Source: Hirudinaria manillensis
Taxonomy: Eukaryota; Annelida; Clitellata; Hirudinida; Hirudinidae
Direction: 5' to 3'
Length of the DNA stretch: 64,000 nucleotides
Assembly (NCBI GenBank): GCA_034509925.1
Contig: CM067530.1
Location: 5,038,501 to 5,102,500, forward strand
Shown: positions 27,638 to 43,060 of the stretch, in pieces
Layout of the letters: every line of letters begins with the position of its first letter
Numbering within the stretch: position 1 is the first letter of the stretch
Position numbers and translations under genes: made by a program
Notes under the pieces: generated by a model
What the model was told of the DNA's origin: nothing
Database searches by the model: none
The model's input: the letters and a program-made list of their open reading frames with translations, nothing else

Positions 27638-29248
27638 ACATTTTAAAACTTCGAAAATATGGGTCACCCCGAAATTTTTAGCCATTTGGTAATCACAAAA
27701 TTTCTGCCTAGGTTTGATATCCATATAAATTAATATTAATATCCACTTATCCGGTTCAAAACTTTTGAATAACCACGGAATTGTGAGTTGTGCTTAATAA
27801 ACTTTGGTTACGTCACTACAGCAGGTCTAAAACATTTCCTAAAATAGTTAAAATTCGCGAAAAATCATTTGCCTGTACTTCCAAATTGCTCAGTTGAGAG
27901 AGCTGCATGGGTCGGCCCAGCCCGCTGAGACCCGTCGATTTCAGACAAACGGGAGGGGTCAGCATTTAAAGCTTCAAAGCGTGCTTTGGCGGGCCATTAG
28001 GCTCTCAGCTGCGATTTGCATTTAGAGAAAAACTAGAATAACGATATCAACCTCTCTAGGTTTTATAATTATCGTCTTTTGTTTTATATGGGAATGGGAT
28101 AGTCGGGATGTGCATCCAGCGAGCGAATCGTCCAGATGTCCTCAGTTCGAAATTTGAGATTGGCTTAAAATAAAAAGTTTTCAGACCTTATTTATTACTT
28201 AAATCTCTACCAGACCTAGAGCAATTCCTTTCTGAAATCTCAGAAATTTGCGAATTCAATTCTTTAAATGCAAGAACTTGTCCTTCGATATCCTTAAGTT
28301 TCTTTTATAACCGGTATTTTTTCTCTTATGGTGGAAGTTACAAGAGGCCTCCATGCCATCGCTCTCTCGACTGGCGAAGAAAGTTTTTGTAATCCCAGCA
28401 ACAAAATTTCACAATTAGTGAATGGGGAACCAATTTAGCTCTTGAAACTCAAGAAATGGATGCAATGTTTTCTTTGCATTTTAATAATAATAATAATAAA
28501 ATTTTAGGTGTATTAAACATGGTTTTGCATGTCAGACTTACATAGTCTAGTGTAATTATTAAGATCTTGTATGGGGAGGATGCATAATTTGAGCGGGCCT
28601 GAGCGCTGTTTTTGAACCTACCTTGGTAGGTGTTGGGTCGGGCCGGACGGGCGATAAATCTGGGAGCGGGCCAGGCCATGGATAAAGAATTCCGACCCGT
28701 GCAGATCTGTAATAGATCCCTACAAAAAGACAAACCTTCTTTTGCCTGTCACTTATCCAACTTATTCAAGTCAAGACCCAAGTATGATTTTAATGCCTTT
28801 GATTTTAAGGCATTACTCCAATTTTCTATTAGTCTTTAGGAAACTATCTAACCTTATCTGGTCACAAATTAATTTTACTCCACTGTCTCAAAAAAAATGG
28901 TTTTCACACAATTTAGTTTGCAAACCTAAGAATTTAATAATGTTCAAATAGAGCTCTTGCAAAAGCTCCAAACATTAAGAACAATGAACAACTTTCAAAC
29001 ATAAATTGAATAAAATTTCTATAGACCACTTTCATGATTAACGGAAACTGTTGTGTCAAATTCTGTGAGTAAGGATCCAATGTTTGATAAGAATGTGGCA
29101 GCCATGTCGTCCACTGCATCTGTTTCAAAATTGTGTTAACAGTCATGTTACAATTGTTACAACAATCAAATAGAAATACTAAAATAATGGAATAGTTAAA
29201 TATTAACAAATTTTAATAGATATTAATAGCATCGAAATTAAATAACTA
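27638..29248. other. Repeat-rich spacer
   Basis: No gene recognised. It includes a G+C-rich patch at 27895-28000 with GGGTCGGCCC and the second copy of the dispersed repeat at 28455-28710. The open frames at 28630-29209 have no domain. Confidence 0.35.
28455..28710. repeat. Dispersed repeat, copy 2
   Basis: Matches the copy at 24222-24420 in its block order: GGATGCAATGTT, then TTTGCATT, TAATAATAA, ATGCATAATTTGAGCGGGCC and a G+C-rich GGTCGGGCC tail. It has extra sequence in the middle. Confidence 0.55.
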
Positions 29249-30468
29249 TAGTAAAACCTGCCTATAGGGATAGCTAGTTTTTGCATGAAAAAAGTGACCT
29301 TATGGGGAAGTTGTCCCTTTTTTTTTATCAGGTGTCTAAGTTATACTAAAGAAAATAGAAAACCTCAAAAATTCATTACAAAGAAGGCAAACCAAATGCA
29401 TTTCATGAAAAATGTTTTAGGAAAACACAGAAATTACACTTTATTAACAAGTCAAGGTTGGAGCTTGTTTGGCCTTTTTCTGTTTCTTTCAATGTTGCCT
29501 TCCAAATCTTATCCTGAATTTTAGGTAAATCCATAATATCATCCAATGAAGGGCTTGAATAGACAAATTAGTAGTTGATAGGTCATGATCTAAGCTTCTT
29601 TATGAAAAATAATTGTCAGGTCTGGATGGTCAGGTTCATTGGGGAATTCATCTTTTATTATTGCCATCTTCACAAGCTGTTTCTCATCCTTCATCTAATG
29701 AAATGTCACACCTAAAGGAAGAAGAGGGGCAAATTCACTCTGTAATATCTCCTACCCGATTCTAATCTCCAAAATGCTGTCATCAATTTCTTCTCCCAAA
29801 CAACAATTTCCAAAGCATTTCTGAATTGGTGGGTTTCAAAATTGCTCTTAATCATTGTGAAGTTTTTGAAGTATCTTGATTTATCTAGACTTTCCAATCG
29901 CCAGCGGCTCTAACTCCAGTCTTGATTGCTGCCAACAAATTTATGATTTTGTCTTTCAACTTCTTCATGCCTTGCCTGCCTTCTTTGTTTACAAAGGTCT
30001 TGGGTGTCAGCAACTAATAGAGGAGGGCATTCTCATCGCAACTGAAAATATTTTTCACGGAATAGTCCTTGCAAGGATATGAAAGCCTAACTTTCCAGTC
30101 TACAACTGTTTCTAATGGAACATTACCACTTTCACCACTCATTAGTGAAAACGTAATGCTATTTCTTTTGTTGAATGACTCAAAACTTGTAAGCACTTCA
30201 AATCTCTTTGAATGAGAACCAATGTTTCTCGTGTGAATCTATTTATCGATAACAAAAACGCCAATGAATGAATGACAAAGGTGTTGAAACAGTCGAAATT
30301 AAAAATTTGAACAGTTTCAGAATCATTTCAGGCATGCTCTTACTCAAGTTTGACAGGTGAACTGTAAATTAGCCTCAAATTGTATTGTGAAAAAGTCATT
30401 TCCTAGAAAAGTTGCCTAAGTACTGGTTTTACCCTACTGGCAGGTGCTCCAATTCAATGGTCTTACTG
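29249..30468 (-). pseudogene. Tigger/pogo-type DNA transposon with decayed transposase
   Basis: On the minus strand, broken frames match the pogo/Tigger DDE transposase. One reads GESGNVPLETVVDWKVRL followed by KNIFSCDENALLY, the position of the first catalytic Asp (30014-30196). Another (29712-29897) reads SRYFKNF and so on. The ends look like inverted repeats: left TAGTAAAACC at 29249 and, read on the minus strand, CAGTAAGACC ending at 30468. TA dinucleotides flank both (29247-29248 and 30469-30470), as expected for this superfamily. Numerous stops show it is dead. A fragment with the same end sequence occurs at about 51110-51215. Confidence 0.8.
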
Positions 30469-30550
30469 TACATTGTTTATTGCAGAACTATATTGTATTT
30501 TTCATTCACATAAAACTTAATTTCGAAATAATTTATTTTCTTCATTTTTC

Positions 30551-32798
30551 TTAGACATAAATAATTTTGGCTAAAAGATATTTGTCTTTATTTCAAGTTT
30601 GAAAACTGAAAACTTACAGTTGCATAAGTCGTCCGGTTCATCCTTGGACTGATCATTTATTTGAATGATTTCTCCTGCAAAATGGGCACTTCTTAAAATA
30701 AAAAACAAACAATCACAAAGTGGCTGCTTTTGTTCATACCCTCAGAAAGACTGCCATTTAAATTTTTGGCTGACACTGGGAAGACTTCTCCAATACTGCA
30801 CTTCAATTGCACAACATCTTCATGTTCGTCTTCATCTTCAGCACATTCTTCACTAGACTGGAACATTTGTAGGGATTCACAAGTGAAATGTCTGTTTCAT
30901 CCTAAGTATAAAATTATTTCTAACCTCCTCAGAGAAGTTACTGAACACCATAGTATTTGAGTGCAAGTCATCTGAAAATATTTTCCATGATACAAATTAT
31001 AAATAATTATTTATACAAGGATCACATAAAAATGGAAATAAACTTAAGAATAATTAACTCAATAATACAATAAACTTTGCCTTGATCTGCCAAAGAAAGT
31101 AGTTCTCCTTCACTTATGAGGAATTGGCCTTCTGAAAGGTCTTCATAGAATGTCATTGAACATTCTGTGAGAGCCTCCGTTTCCAACTTTTCGTCATCCG
31201 AGCGGCTGATATCGAGTTCTGTTTGCATCGGGGACACAGAGGCTTCCTTGAAAACTTTGATCTCCCTGCAAAAGTTAAAAGATGAACCAGAATGGACAAA
31301 ACCAAAATGATTTCAAAAAATAAAATTAAGACATCCCATTACCCATCATTTTCAGGACTTGTTCCAATCTCAGAGAAAAGGAAGCCTCGATTGTCGACAG
31401 GAAGAGGGCTCCTCATTGGAGTGAGGATGCGTTCCTCTACATCGTCATCAAACGATTGCTCTTCTCCTTGGAACTCGTCCTCAATGATATCATTTTCCAG
31501 CTCCTTTATCTCCTCAACGTCTTCGGGCCAAAGATCACAAACCTCCTCCTCAGAAATGGCAGGAGTCAAAACACGAGTTTGGTCACCCCACTCGTTACTG
31601 CCATCATCATTGCCATCATCTTCAACTACACGCTCAATTGAGGTGCTGGCACTCAGAACTTGACGTTCATTTTGTTTCGGTTGGAATTGAGGAACTAGAA
31701 GTAATTTGATTTCTTCGTTCACAATGTGCTTCACAACATTTTTAAGAGCCTCCTCTTCTTTAAATTTGTTTTCATCTCCAGCTGAAGAGGGAGGTTCAAT
31801 GATTTGTGCATGGTCTTCATCAACAACTTCTAAGGTTTCTTGAGACTTCAAAGCTTTTAAGACTTCAAAGCCTTGTGAAATTTCATTTGAGCTTCAAAAA
31901 TAGATAAACATTTAGCTTTAATTAAATTTCGAGAAATTTAAATCTTACTCAGCAATTAATGATTCCTCTGATACGTAAACTTTTAAAGGTTCACCATCAA
32001 TATCCTTTTTTACTGAAATTAAATAATAATATAAAAATGTGATCAATTTCTTTCATATAAAAAGAACTCACTGTTCTTGGAAGAAATCTTAGCAGGGCTC
32101 AAAAGAGGAATCAATCTACCATTTGCAGCTCTCACCAATTTTTGAATGTTAGTAACTTGGTATTCTGTGTGCAATATTCTTGATTGCTTATTTTTAATAT
32201 TTTCATATGGATCAAAAGCATCATGTTTTTGAATGTAAATCTCTTTTTGAATTCTAATTTCTGGATTTGTTTGTGAAGAGTTGTTGACAACTTTAGAAAA
32301 TGAGTTTAGGTTTATGTTGTCAATGTCATAATCCACAGCCTTATCCCCAGCTTTAAGATGTTTTAAAGAGACATCTAATAAATTACTTCTTTTCTCATAG
32401 CACTTTGTCGTGAAATCTTTAATAAGAAATTGGTCTTCATCTAGTTTTCTATCAAATTTTCGTTTTCCTCTAGTTTCGCCTTTGAATGATGCTTTTGGGC
32501 CTGCTGGATTGATTGATAAGCTTGAGTTTTCTTTAGGAACAACCTTTTCTTTTTTGGATCTTAAAAACTTTAAAAATTGAGATAACTCCGAATTTCCTGA
32601 ATAAATCAGATTTAAGTTATTGACAAGGCGATTATGTACTTCTTCGGAATCTTTTAAAACTTTTTCTGCCTTGGCATAATCTAATAATGATGATATTATG
32701 ACATTTCTATCTCTTTTAACGCGATAAGAGCCGTAATCAGCCTTATTAAATCCTTGTAGATAACGATCTATTGGAACCATGCTTTGTCCAACATGCAA
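30551..32798 (-). CDS. Acidic protein with SEG(E/Q) motifs, possible TALPID3-like
   Basis: Eight minus-strand exons (32798-32072, 32012-31949, 31891-31343, 31265-31081, 30971-30925, 30857-30740, 30674-30618, 30570-30551) close in frame to 588 residues. The N-terminal third is basic (YLQGFNKADYGSYRVKRDR, GKRKFDRKLDED). A conserved-looking block, TNIQKLVRAANGRLIPLLSP, precedes a strongly acidic C-terminal half. That half repeats LSEGQFLISEGELLSL, CSIGEVFPVS and GSLSEGEIIQIND. Such SEG(E/Q) repeats recall the C-terminus of the centrosome/cilium protein TALPID3 (KIAA0586), but this is memory-based and weak. The junction after exon 4 uses a GC donor (CAAG|gcaaag), the only choice that keeps phase. 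The last exon is 20 nt, with AATAAA just after the stop. The Tigger element begins about 80 bp downstream. Confidence 0.7.
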
Positions 32799-33735
32799 TA
32801 TTAGTCTAATAGATAAATATATATATATAATATAAAATCGTCTGTAATCTATGAAAAAATAAAATCGTCGTCACGAACAGCTAGACCAAGCTGATAAAAA
32901 CAACCAGAACCGAAGCATCTGTTTGTAACTAGGGACTCGGACGATGTAATAATTAAATTTTCCAACGTTTTGTTTTAAATTTCCTTCAAAGTAATTTTGA
33001 AAATAAGCTTGTAAATTGCTTATTTAGTGGCAAAATACTCTAAACGAATTTCTGACCTCATCCTTTTGTGCCATGTTTCTTTTCTATAGGAGTTTTAAAA
33101 TAAAAATTTATAAATATCCGATTTTAAGTCGAAATGAACGAAAATAAATGCAATAATTTTGTTCAGATGATGCCCGAAAATGTTAAGACTAAAAATAAAA
33201 GCCTAGGCGCCACTATACTACCTATCCGCAATATATAAATACGTTTAGTGCTGAAACTACTGCCTACGAATGTAAAACAGAAGATATGTTTCATAAATAT
33301 GAAATATAATATTTGCTCTCATGCTGTCACAACAAATCTTTATATTTTCGGGTAGCATCATGTAATAAACATAAATGTCCAAGGGACGGCGGGAAAAAAA
33401 GCTGCCCTGGGTTTTGCTGGCGAAATTTAAGAAATCAGAAAAAGCTCACATTTCCAGTGCATGCAGGCCAATCAACAAATTAATTTTATTTTAGGATATT
33501 TTATTTTAATTTCGGTTGTAGTGGATGCCTGGATTCTACCTTTAGGTCTGAGTTACCTGAATGAACACCAGTAACAAATGGGAAAGCGCTCTAACATATG
33601 CCGGAGACAAGGAAACCATTCCATTGTTTCAAATAAGTAAAATAAGTCAAAAAAAATAATAGTGACGTCATAGCAGAATTTAAAAACACTTTCCAGGCCG
33701 AAGTCAAATTCGCTAAAGATCACATCTGCGGCAAA
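32799..33735. promoter_or_regulatory. Shared 5' region of two divergent genes
   Basis: A 937-bp spacer lies between the start codons of the SEG(E/Q) protein (minus strand) and the death-domain protein (plus strand). A bidirectional promoter is inferred from position only; no individual element was identified. Confidence 0.4.
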
Positions 33736-34773
33736 ATGGTTGGCAAGAAAGAAGTCGCAAAGAAGTCGAAAAAGAGTTCTGAACCAACGCAGCAAGAGAA
33801 GCAAAGTTGGGAAGTCCTCAGATTGAAGTCTGATAGAGAAACGTTTGCGCAGCGTTTGCGAAGAGTTGGATATGCTCTCATCTCACGGATGAAAAAGGAA
33901 TGGAAACTGGAACGTGGCATATCCGATAATCACGATGTTTTGGAGCTCAGAGGACAAGTCCTCGTAGAAGCAGTAAAAGCGCTAACTAGAGAAAAAAGTG
34001 AAGAAGAAGGATTTTCTTTGGAAACTAAAGTGGCAAGCTTGGAGTGTCATGTCTCCCAGCTAATTAGTCAGGTGGCGAGACTTCAAAAGAAGTGCAGAAC
34101 TTATGAGGAGGGATTAGAATGTCTGTTGCTTCGTGATGACTTAACATTCGTAAAAGACAAGATCCTTAGTCTTCAATCACTGGCAGGTTTGAAATGTTCA
34201 TAAGCATGCTAATATTGAGACTCAAACAAATCATTACGGCAGTTAATTCCGGATACATTTTCAACTGTGGGACGGAAGATGAGATTAGAAAAGCTGCTTT
34301 AGGTCAAGTTGTCACGCTAACACTGCCAGCCAAAGTTTGAGTTCTTTTCTATTATAAATAGTTTGTGGTTCTAGGGAGTTATTACTTTTAGCCAGCAACA
34401 AAGCTTCCAGCAAGCGGGTCTTTATCAAATCTGGACCTCCAGTTGAGGAGTTTTATTGTAAACCAACTTAATCACGAACAAATATCAGGTAAAAATTTGT
34501 TAGGCACATTAGGAACTGGGTAATAATATATTCTAATCGTTACTTACAGGCTCTGATTGGAGGTCCCTAGCTCAACAAATTGGCATAAATTGTGAGACAA
34601 TTAAACATTGGATGTCCATGAAACTTGAGAACCCTGCTGGGCAAGTTCTCATAAATTGGGTGATGATGGATCCCCAGGTCACTATTAGGCAACTCTATGA
34701 TCAACTGAATTCTCCTGGACTAAGAAGAACTGAACTCTGCAAAATACTCTCATACTACTACGAAATCAACTGA
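33736..34773 (+). CDS. Coiled-coil and death-domain protein
   Basis: Four exons (33736-34186, 34243-34334, 34392-34488, 34550-34773), separated by introns of only 56-61 nt, give 287 residues. The N-terminus is basic (MVGKKEVAKKSKKSSE). Residues about 90-150 form a heptad-rich coiled coil (LETKVASLECHVSQLISQVA). The last 90 or so residues fit a death domain: NLDLQLRSFIVNQLNHEQIS as helix 1, then WRSLAQQIG, ETIKHWM, PAGQVLINWV, TIRQLYDQL and a final RRTELCKIL helix. Death domains assemble signalling complexes by homotypic contacts, in apoptosis or NF-kB-type pathways. I cannot name the orthologue. The ATG has a good context (gcaaaATGG). It converges with the Btk gene; the stop codons are 113 bp apart and the transcripts likely overlap. 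Confidence 0.72.
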
Positions 34774-34783
34774 AGCCGGAGAA

Positions 34784-34789
34784 TTTATT
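34784..34789 (-). terminator. Poly(A) signal of the Btk gene
   Basis: Minus-strand AATAAA about 100 nt past the Btk stop codon. Cleavage 10-30 nt beyond it would fall in or next to the last codons of the convergent death-domain gene. Confidence 0.6.
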
Positions 34790-34886
34790 ACTAATAAGGA
34801 AAGAACTAAAGACAAAAAATGACAGAGCAGAAAACCAAAAGTAATTATAAATTGTAAATTGGATGAACAAAGTAATCTCTTTTTAA

Positions 34887-39127
<4,241 letters not shown>

Positions 39128-40739
39128 GATAACGAATACCCTCTTGATACAAATGACAACGGACTTAGATTAATATAACGATGAGCCAAACAAGGAAGTC
39201 AAAGCACAATTTTCCTGCTTCTAGTTAACAGCTGCGATCTTAAGAGTTGCATTTTATAATTATCAACTCCGAGATTAGTTTTAATAAAACCAATCACGGC
39301 AACATATATCTTCAAGACATTTAACCTCTCATTTTAGTCGACTAGTAAGTTAGCTAATAATGTTCTATCAGGCGGGCTCTCTTGAAGCTAATGAAAGTCG
39401 CCAAGGAGGATTTCACCCACAAGCGAAATCCATTAAAGCTTAAAAGAGGAAGAGAAATGCACAGCAAATTACAACGTTTAATTTGTTAGAGACGCAATGA
39501 TCAGTTGGAGATGTTAAGGATAGCAGAGTGAATATATAATAAATGAAAAACCTCAGTCGAATAAGGCAGCTTCAAAACAGTTTTTAATATTTGTACAATC
39601 GCCTTTGTAAGAGCAAGTGCATATTACTCAATTTCCTTATCAGCTTGACATCGGCGCATTGCTTAGCTTGTCAATTTAAATAGTTAGTTGATTTGAGGGA
39701 GGCGAAATTTACTGTTTCTCAACAATTAAATGTCAAGCAAAGAACAAGTTCTTCCGGGAAACTGAAATGTTCATCTCATTAGTGTCAAATTGATATAAAA
39801 ATAAATTGTCTTTGTGGGTATTATCCAGCTTTTAACCATGTGCTGGAGTGCTTACCCCGTTGCACGGTCATCGTGCTTATTTTTTTTTTATAAATTATGG
39901 AGTGGATAAGTAGGTACCCTTTCGTTTTAATGAATTTCAACAGTCTCTAAGAAATTCGAAACATTTAATGAGTTATTGTCATTGATAAAGAGAAGCTTGA
40001 GTAGATCAAGTGGCAAGGAGAAGCCAGTGAGTTTCAGTTCCGCTATTGTTTATTATGGATGCATTATGTGGCACAAGATGATTAGAATGGTGCTTCTGCA
40101 GTGGAAATATAATCTTGAGGGCCTTAAAATATGTCACATTATTTTAGGTAACTTTTATCGCTTTCCTCCTTTCACACTGTGTCACAAATCTCGGACAACC
40201 CCCCAAAATATGTCACACATCTGATTAAATTAAATCTAAAACACACCTAAATAAGAACAATTATATTAATCATATTTAATTTGTTTAATTTTTAACATTA
40301 ACGGACTATAAATTTCTTGGTAATTAAATATTACATTAAAAAAATCATAATACTCCTAGAGAGGTATTAGACAGAGGATCTAGGAAACCGCAGAATTTTT
40401 TGCGAGCGGGGAAGTCTTTTTACGTTATCATTTGCCCCCGGAGCAAAGCCGATGAGAAATATAAATCAAACAGGAATAAATTTAAAGTATATCGTTTATG
40501 AACTTTGAAGTTTATGTTACTTTAAAAGAAATGGAACAATGCCGGAAACGTTGAGTCATTATATGATCAGAAGCTTGGAAAGACCTGAGACTCGAAAGAA
40601 TTTCTAGACATATGTCATACCGAACCTATATAAGGCTTCATCTGGAATAATGCATACAAATACGGAATAATAAACATTATAAAAATATTACATTAAACGC
40701 AAATCTATGAAACTAGAGTTGCAGATGGTCCAATATTCC
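39128..40739. other. Intergenic spacer upstream of Btk
   Basis: AT-rich, and presumably includes the Btk promoter and 5' UTR. No gene recognised. Confidence 0.35.
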
Positions 40740-41800
40740 AGAGGCGTACATTAGTAAAGGTGTGTACATGACTCCAATAAAGGCATTCATGGATGACACC
40801 ATCTTGATCGTGAATAGAAGGTTGTTCGGAAAACCCCAGACAATTTGTTAGGGTGGTGTCGTATGGCCTTCAAACTTGCGATGTCCAGGAGCCTCTCTTT
40901 GAAGGTCAGGGGAGAAATCTGCAGGGACATACTGATGTTTGAGGAGGTAAGAGGTCCTATCCAGACGGACCGTCACGAATAATCTGGTTGAACCACTTCC
41001 AAAAACTGTCCAAGGCCAGCTCATCAATCAGAAGCCAAGAGAGGGGGAGAAAAGAGGAGCAAGACCGAGTTACAAAGGCCGTACAGTTAGCACAGCAGGC
41101 TAAGTGGACAACGTATGGAGACGTGATCCAGTTATCCCTTACCTGGAGCGACGTATGGAAGATACCCGCTCCGAATGGCCTTTGCGATAAGATTGGTACA
41201 AGACTAGTCGCTTTCCAAGGACAATTTGAGGAGGTGGGGTCTGGTAGAAGACACCATGTGCGAGTTCTGCGACGGAACCGAGACATTGCATCATGCTCTC
41301 AGCAATCGTTGCCAAAGATACAAGAGACGACAAAATCAGGTCCTTTGAGAAGTGTGCAGAAGAAGCAGTATCCAGAGCAAATTCGCGCACAAGCAGCGGA
41401 AGATTTACTTCCTGTCCGAAGGCTTCTGCAAAAAGTGATGTCAAATGCCGAGAAGGGACTTCTATTGGTGATCGTGGAAGTGAAAGGGTACTTGACTGAC
41501 CTCTTACCCATCGAAGTTAAAGCAAGCTAGTCGACAAGTCGCCGAGAGGCGGTGATACGAATTTTCCTCTCCGCAATGCTACTTTGAAGAAGATTTATCG
41601 TCCAAGTTGACAAACTTTGTCGTCAGGGGTAACATAAGAAGGCCGCATAAAGGCACACAGGATCCAACTCCACTCCTGGTAGTACAGGACAGCGTAAAAA
41701 GGCCAATGAGAGTTTCCCGTAGCCGAAAATTGAATCCAGATTGGAAAACCGACAGGGGCATCATCCTAATCGCAGGATACGGCCCACCCTTATAAGGGTG
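40740..41800 (+). pseudogene. Reverse transcriptase element fragment, copy A
   Basis: Frames broken by shifts show a reverse transcriptase catalytic motif (KAFMDDTILIV) at about 40782-40815, then the thumb-like region (GGVVWPS and, in shifted frame, MAFKLAMSRSLSLK). They end in an RT-distal region with QQAKWTTYGDV, LTWSDVWKI and a C-x2-C...H-type zinc-finger-like patch (TPCEFCDGTETLHHALSNR). The same family occurs in a shorter copy at 44276-44510. The order fits a LINE-type element, but its clade is not clear to me. Confidence 0.65.
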
Positions 41801-42211
41801 GTTTCAAAGCCCCGAGGAGTTTCTTACAAGTTTACGTGTAAGCTATATTTTTATGTGTTGTCATGTGTCATGTGTTGTAATATTGCAATTGTTATAAAAA
41901 AAAATCTATAATGTTTGTGTACAATTATTAATTTATTATTTTTTTCTAGTAATTTTAAAATATTATTTTTATCTTGATGATGTTAAATTTTTTAAAATTT
42001 AGTTTTAATTTGTTTTAAGACCCTAACATATATATAAGGATCTAACATTATTTCTTCTGTCAGAAGGACGAATCATAGTTTTATTTTGATTGACACTTTT
42101 ATTGTAATTTCTTAGCAAAATATTTTGAGTTTCCATATTTATTGGGAAATAATAAAAATCATTATCAAGCAAAAAATCAATTTATCAATCTCGTATTGGT
42201 ACTTCTTTATC
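41801..42211. other. AT-rich spacer
   Basis: Downstream of the reverse transcriptase fragment; no feature recognised. Confidence 0.3.
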
Positions 42212-42473
42212 CAGTGTTCTCCAACTTTTATGCATTATTCATTAAAAAACCGAAAGATTAATTCAGAGGGATTTCAAACACACGTGCAAGGCTATTCATA
42301 TCCATTTTCATCCTTTAGGAATCCATTTTTTCAGAACAACTTGAAGTGAATAGTGATGCAAACTGCAAAACAAAGTCGAAAAATTTAATTGTGGCATTGG
42401 TGTGTTGCTAAATTGTTGTGGGGGTCCAGCAACAAAAATGGTTGTCGCGTTACAAAAAAGGTTAAGAACCACT
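42212..42473. mobile_element. hAT-type MITE
   Basis: The left end reads CAGTGTTCTCCAACTTTT. The right end, read on the minus strand, gives AGTGGTTCTTAACCTTTTTT. This is the classical hAT terminal repeat (CAGTGGTTCTYAACCTTTT). There is no open frame. The 8-bp target duplication is not clean. Confidence 0.65.
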
Positions 42474-42484
42474 TCTCTTAATCT

Positions 42485-42789
42485 TATGTGGCCAACCTAT
42501 GGCACTCGTTTTTCGATTTTCGCATGACAATGAAAGATGACCGAAATATTATCACAGAATCAAAAAAGTTTGCGAAACAAAGCAAAATAGATTTGGTTGT
42601 ATAACAGACTACGTAGTTTGTTGATCTTGATCTAATCAAATCTGAATTATGAGGCTCTTTTAAGCCTTAGTGTGGAAGTTTGATTACTGATTGTATTGAT
42701 ACATTAAGAAATGAAAGGTTTTTAGCACGCCGAATGATTTAGAAATATAGTTTCGTTGTGATATCATCAAAAGATTATCGACCCCTGCT
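42485..42789. mobile_element. Second hAT-like MITE, adjacent
   Basis: The left end contains GTGGCCAACCTATGGCACTC, and the right end read on the minus strand is CAGGGGTCGATAATCTTTTG. Both resemble hAT/Charlie-type ends, although the two ends match each other poorly. No coding sequence. Confidence 0.45.
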
Positions 42790-42858
42790 CTAGAGCATGT
42801 TTTACTCGGTTGTCAACAAAACCAGCATTTAATAATAATTAATCATTCAAGAACTCAC

Positions 42859-43060
42859 CCCACAGCCTGAAATTGAAAAAGGAAGTCATTTTAAAATTTA
42901 ATCTGTTATGAATAAATATCAATGATACAATTACATCATATATGCATAAAATGAAATTACAAAAAAAATCTATTGAGTACAAGAATTGTCCGAATTTAAA
43001 ACCTGCACTGGCAACTTCAAGCCCAATGAGGAGGAGATAGCAAAACACAGCAACCTTCAT
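42859..43060 (-). CDS. Candidate signal-peptide exon and 8-nt microexon (partial gene)
   Basis: On the minus strand, ATG at 43060 opens MKVAVFCYLLLIGLEVASAG, a good secretory signal peptide. It ends at a donor (GCAG|gtttta, exon 43060-43003) leaving one base. About 136 bp on, a strong acceptor (caatttcag) and a consensus donor (gtgagt) bracket only 8 nt (42866-42859), which would add Gly-Cys-Gly in phase. No further exon was found, so this may be a fragment or chance. Confidence 0.3.
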
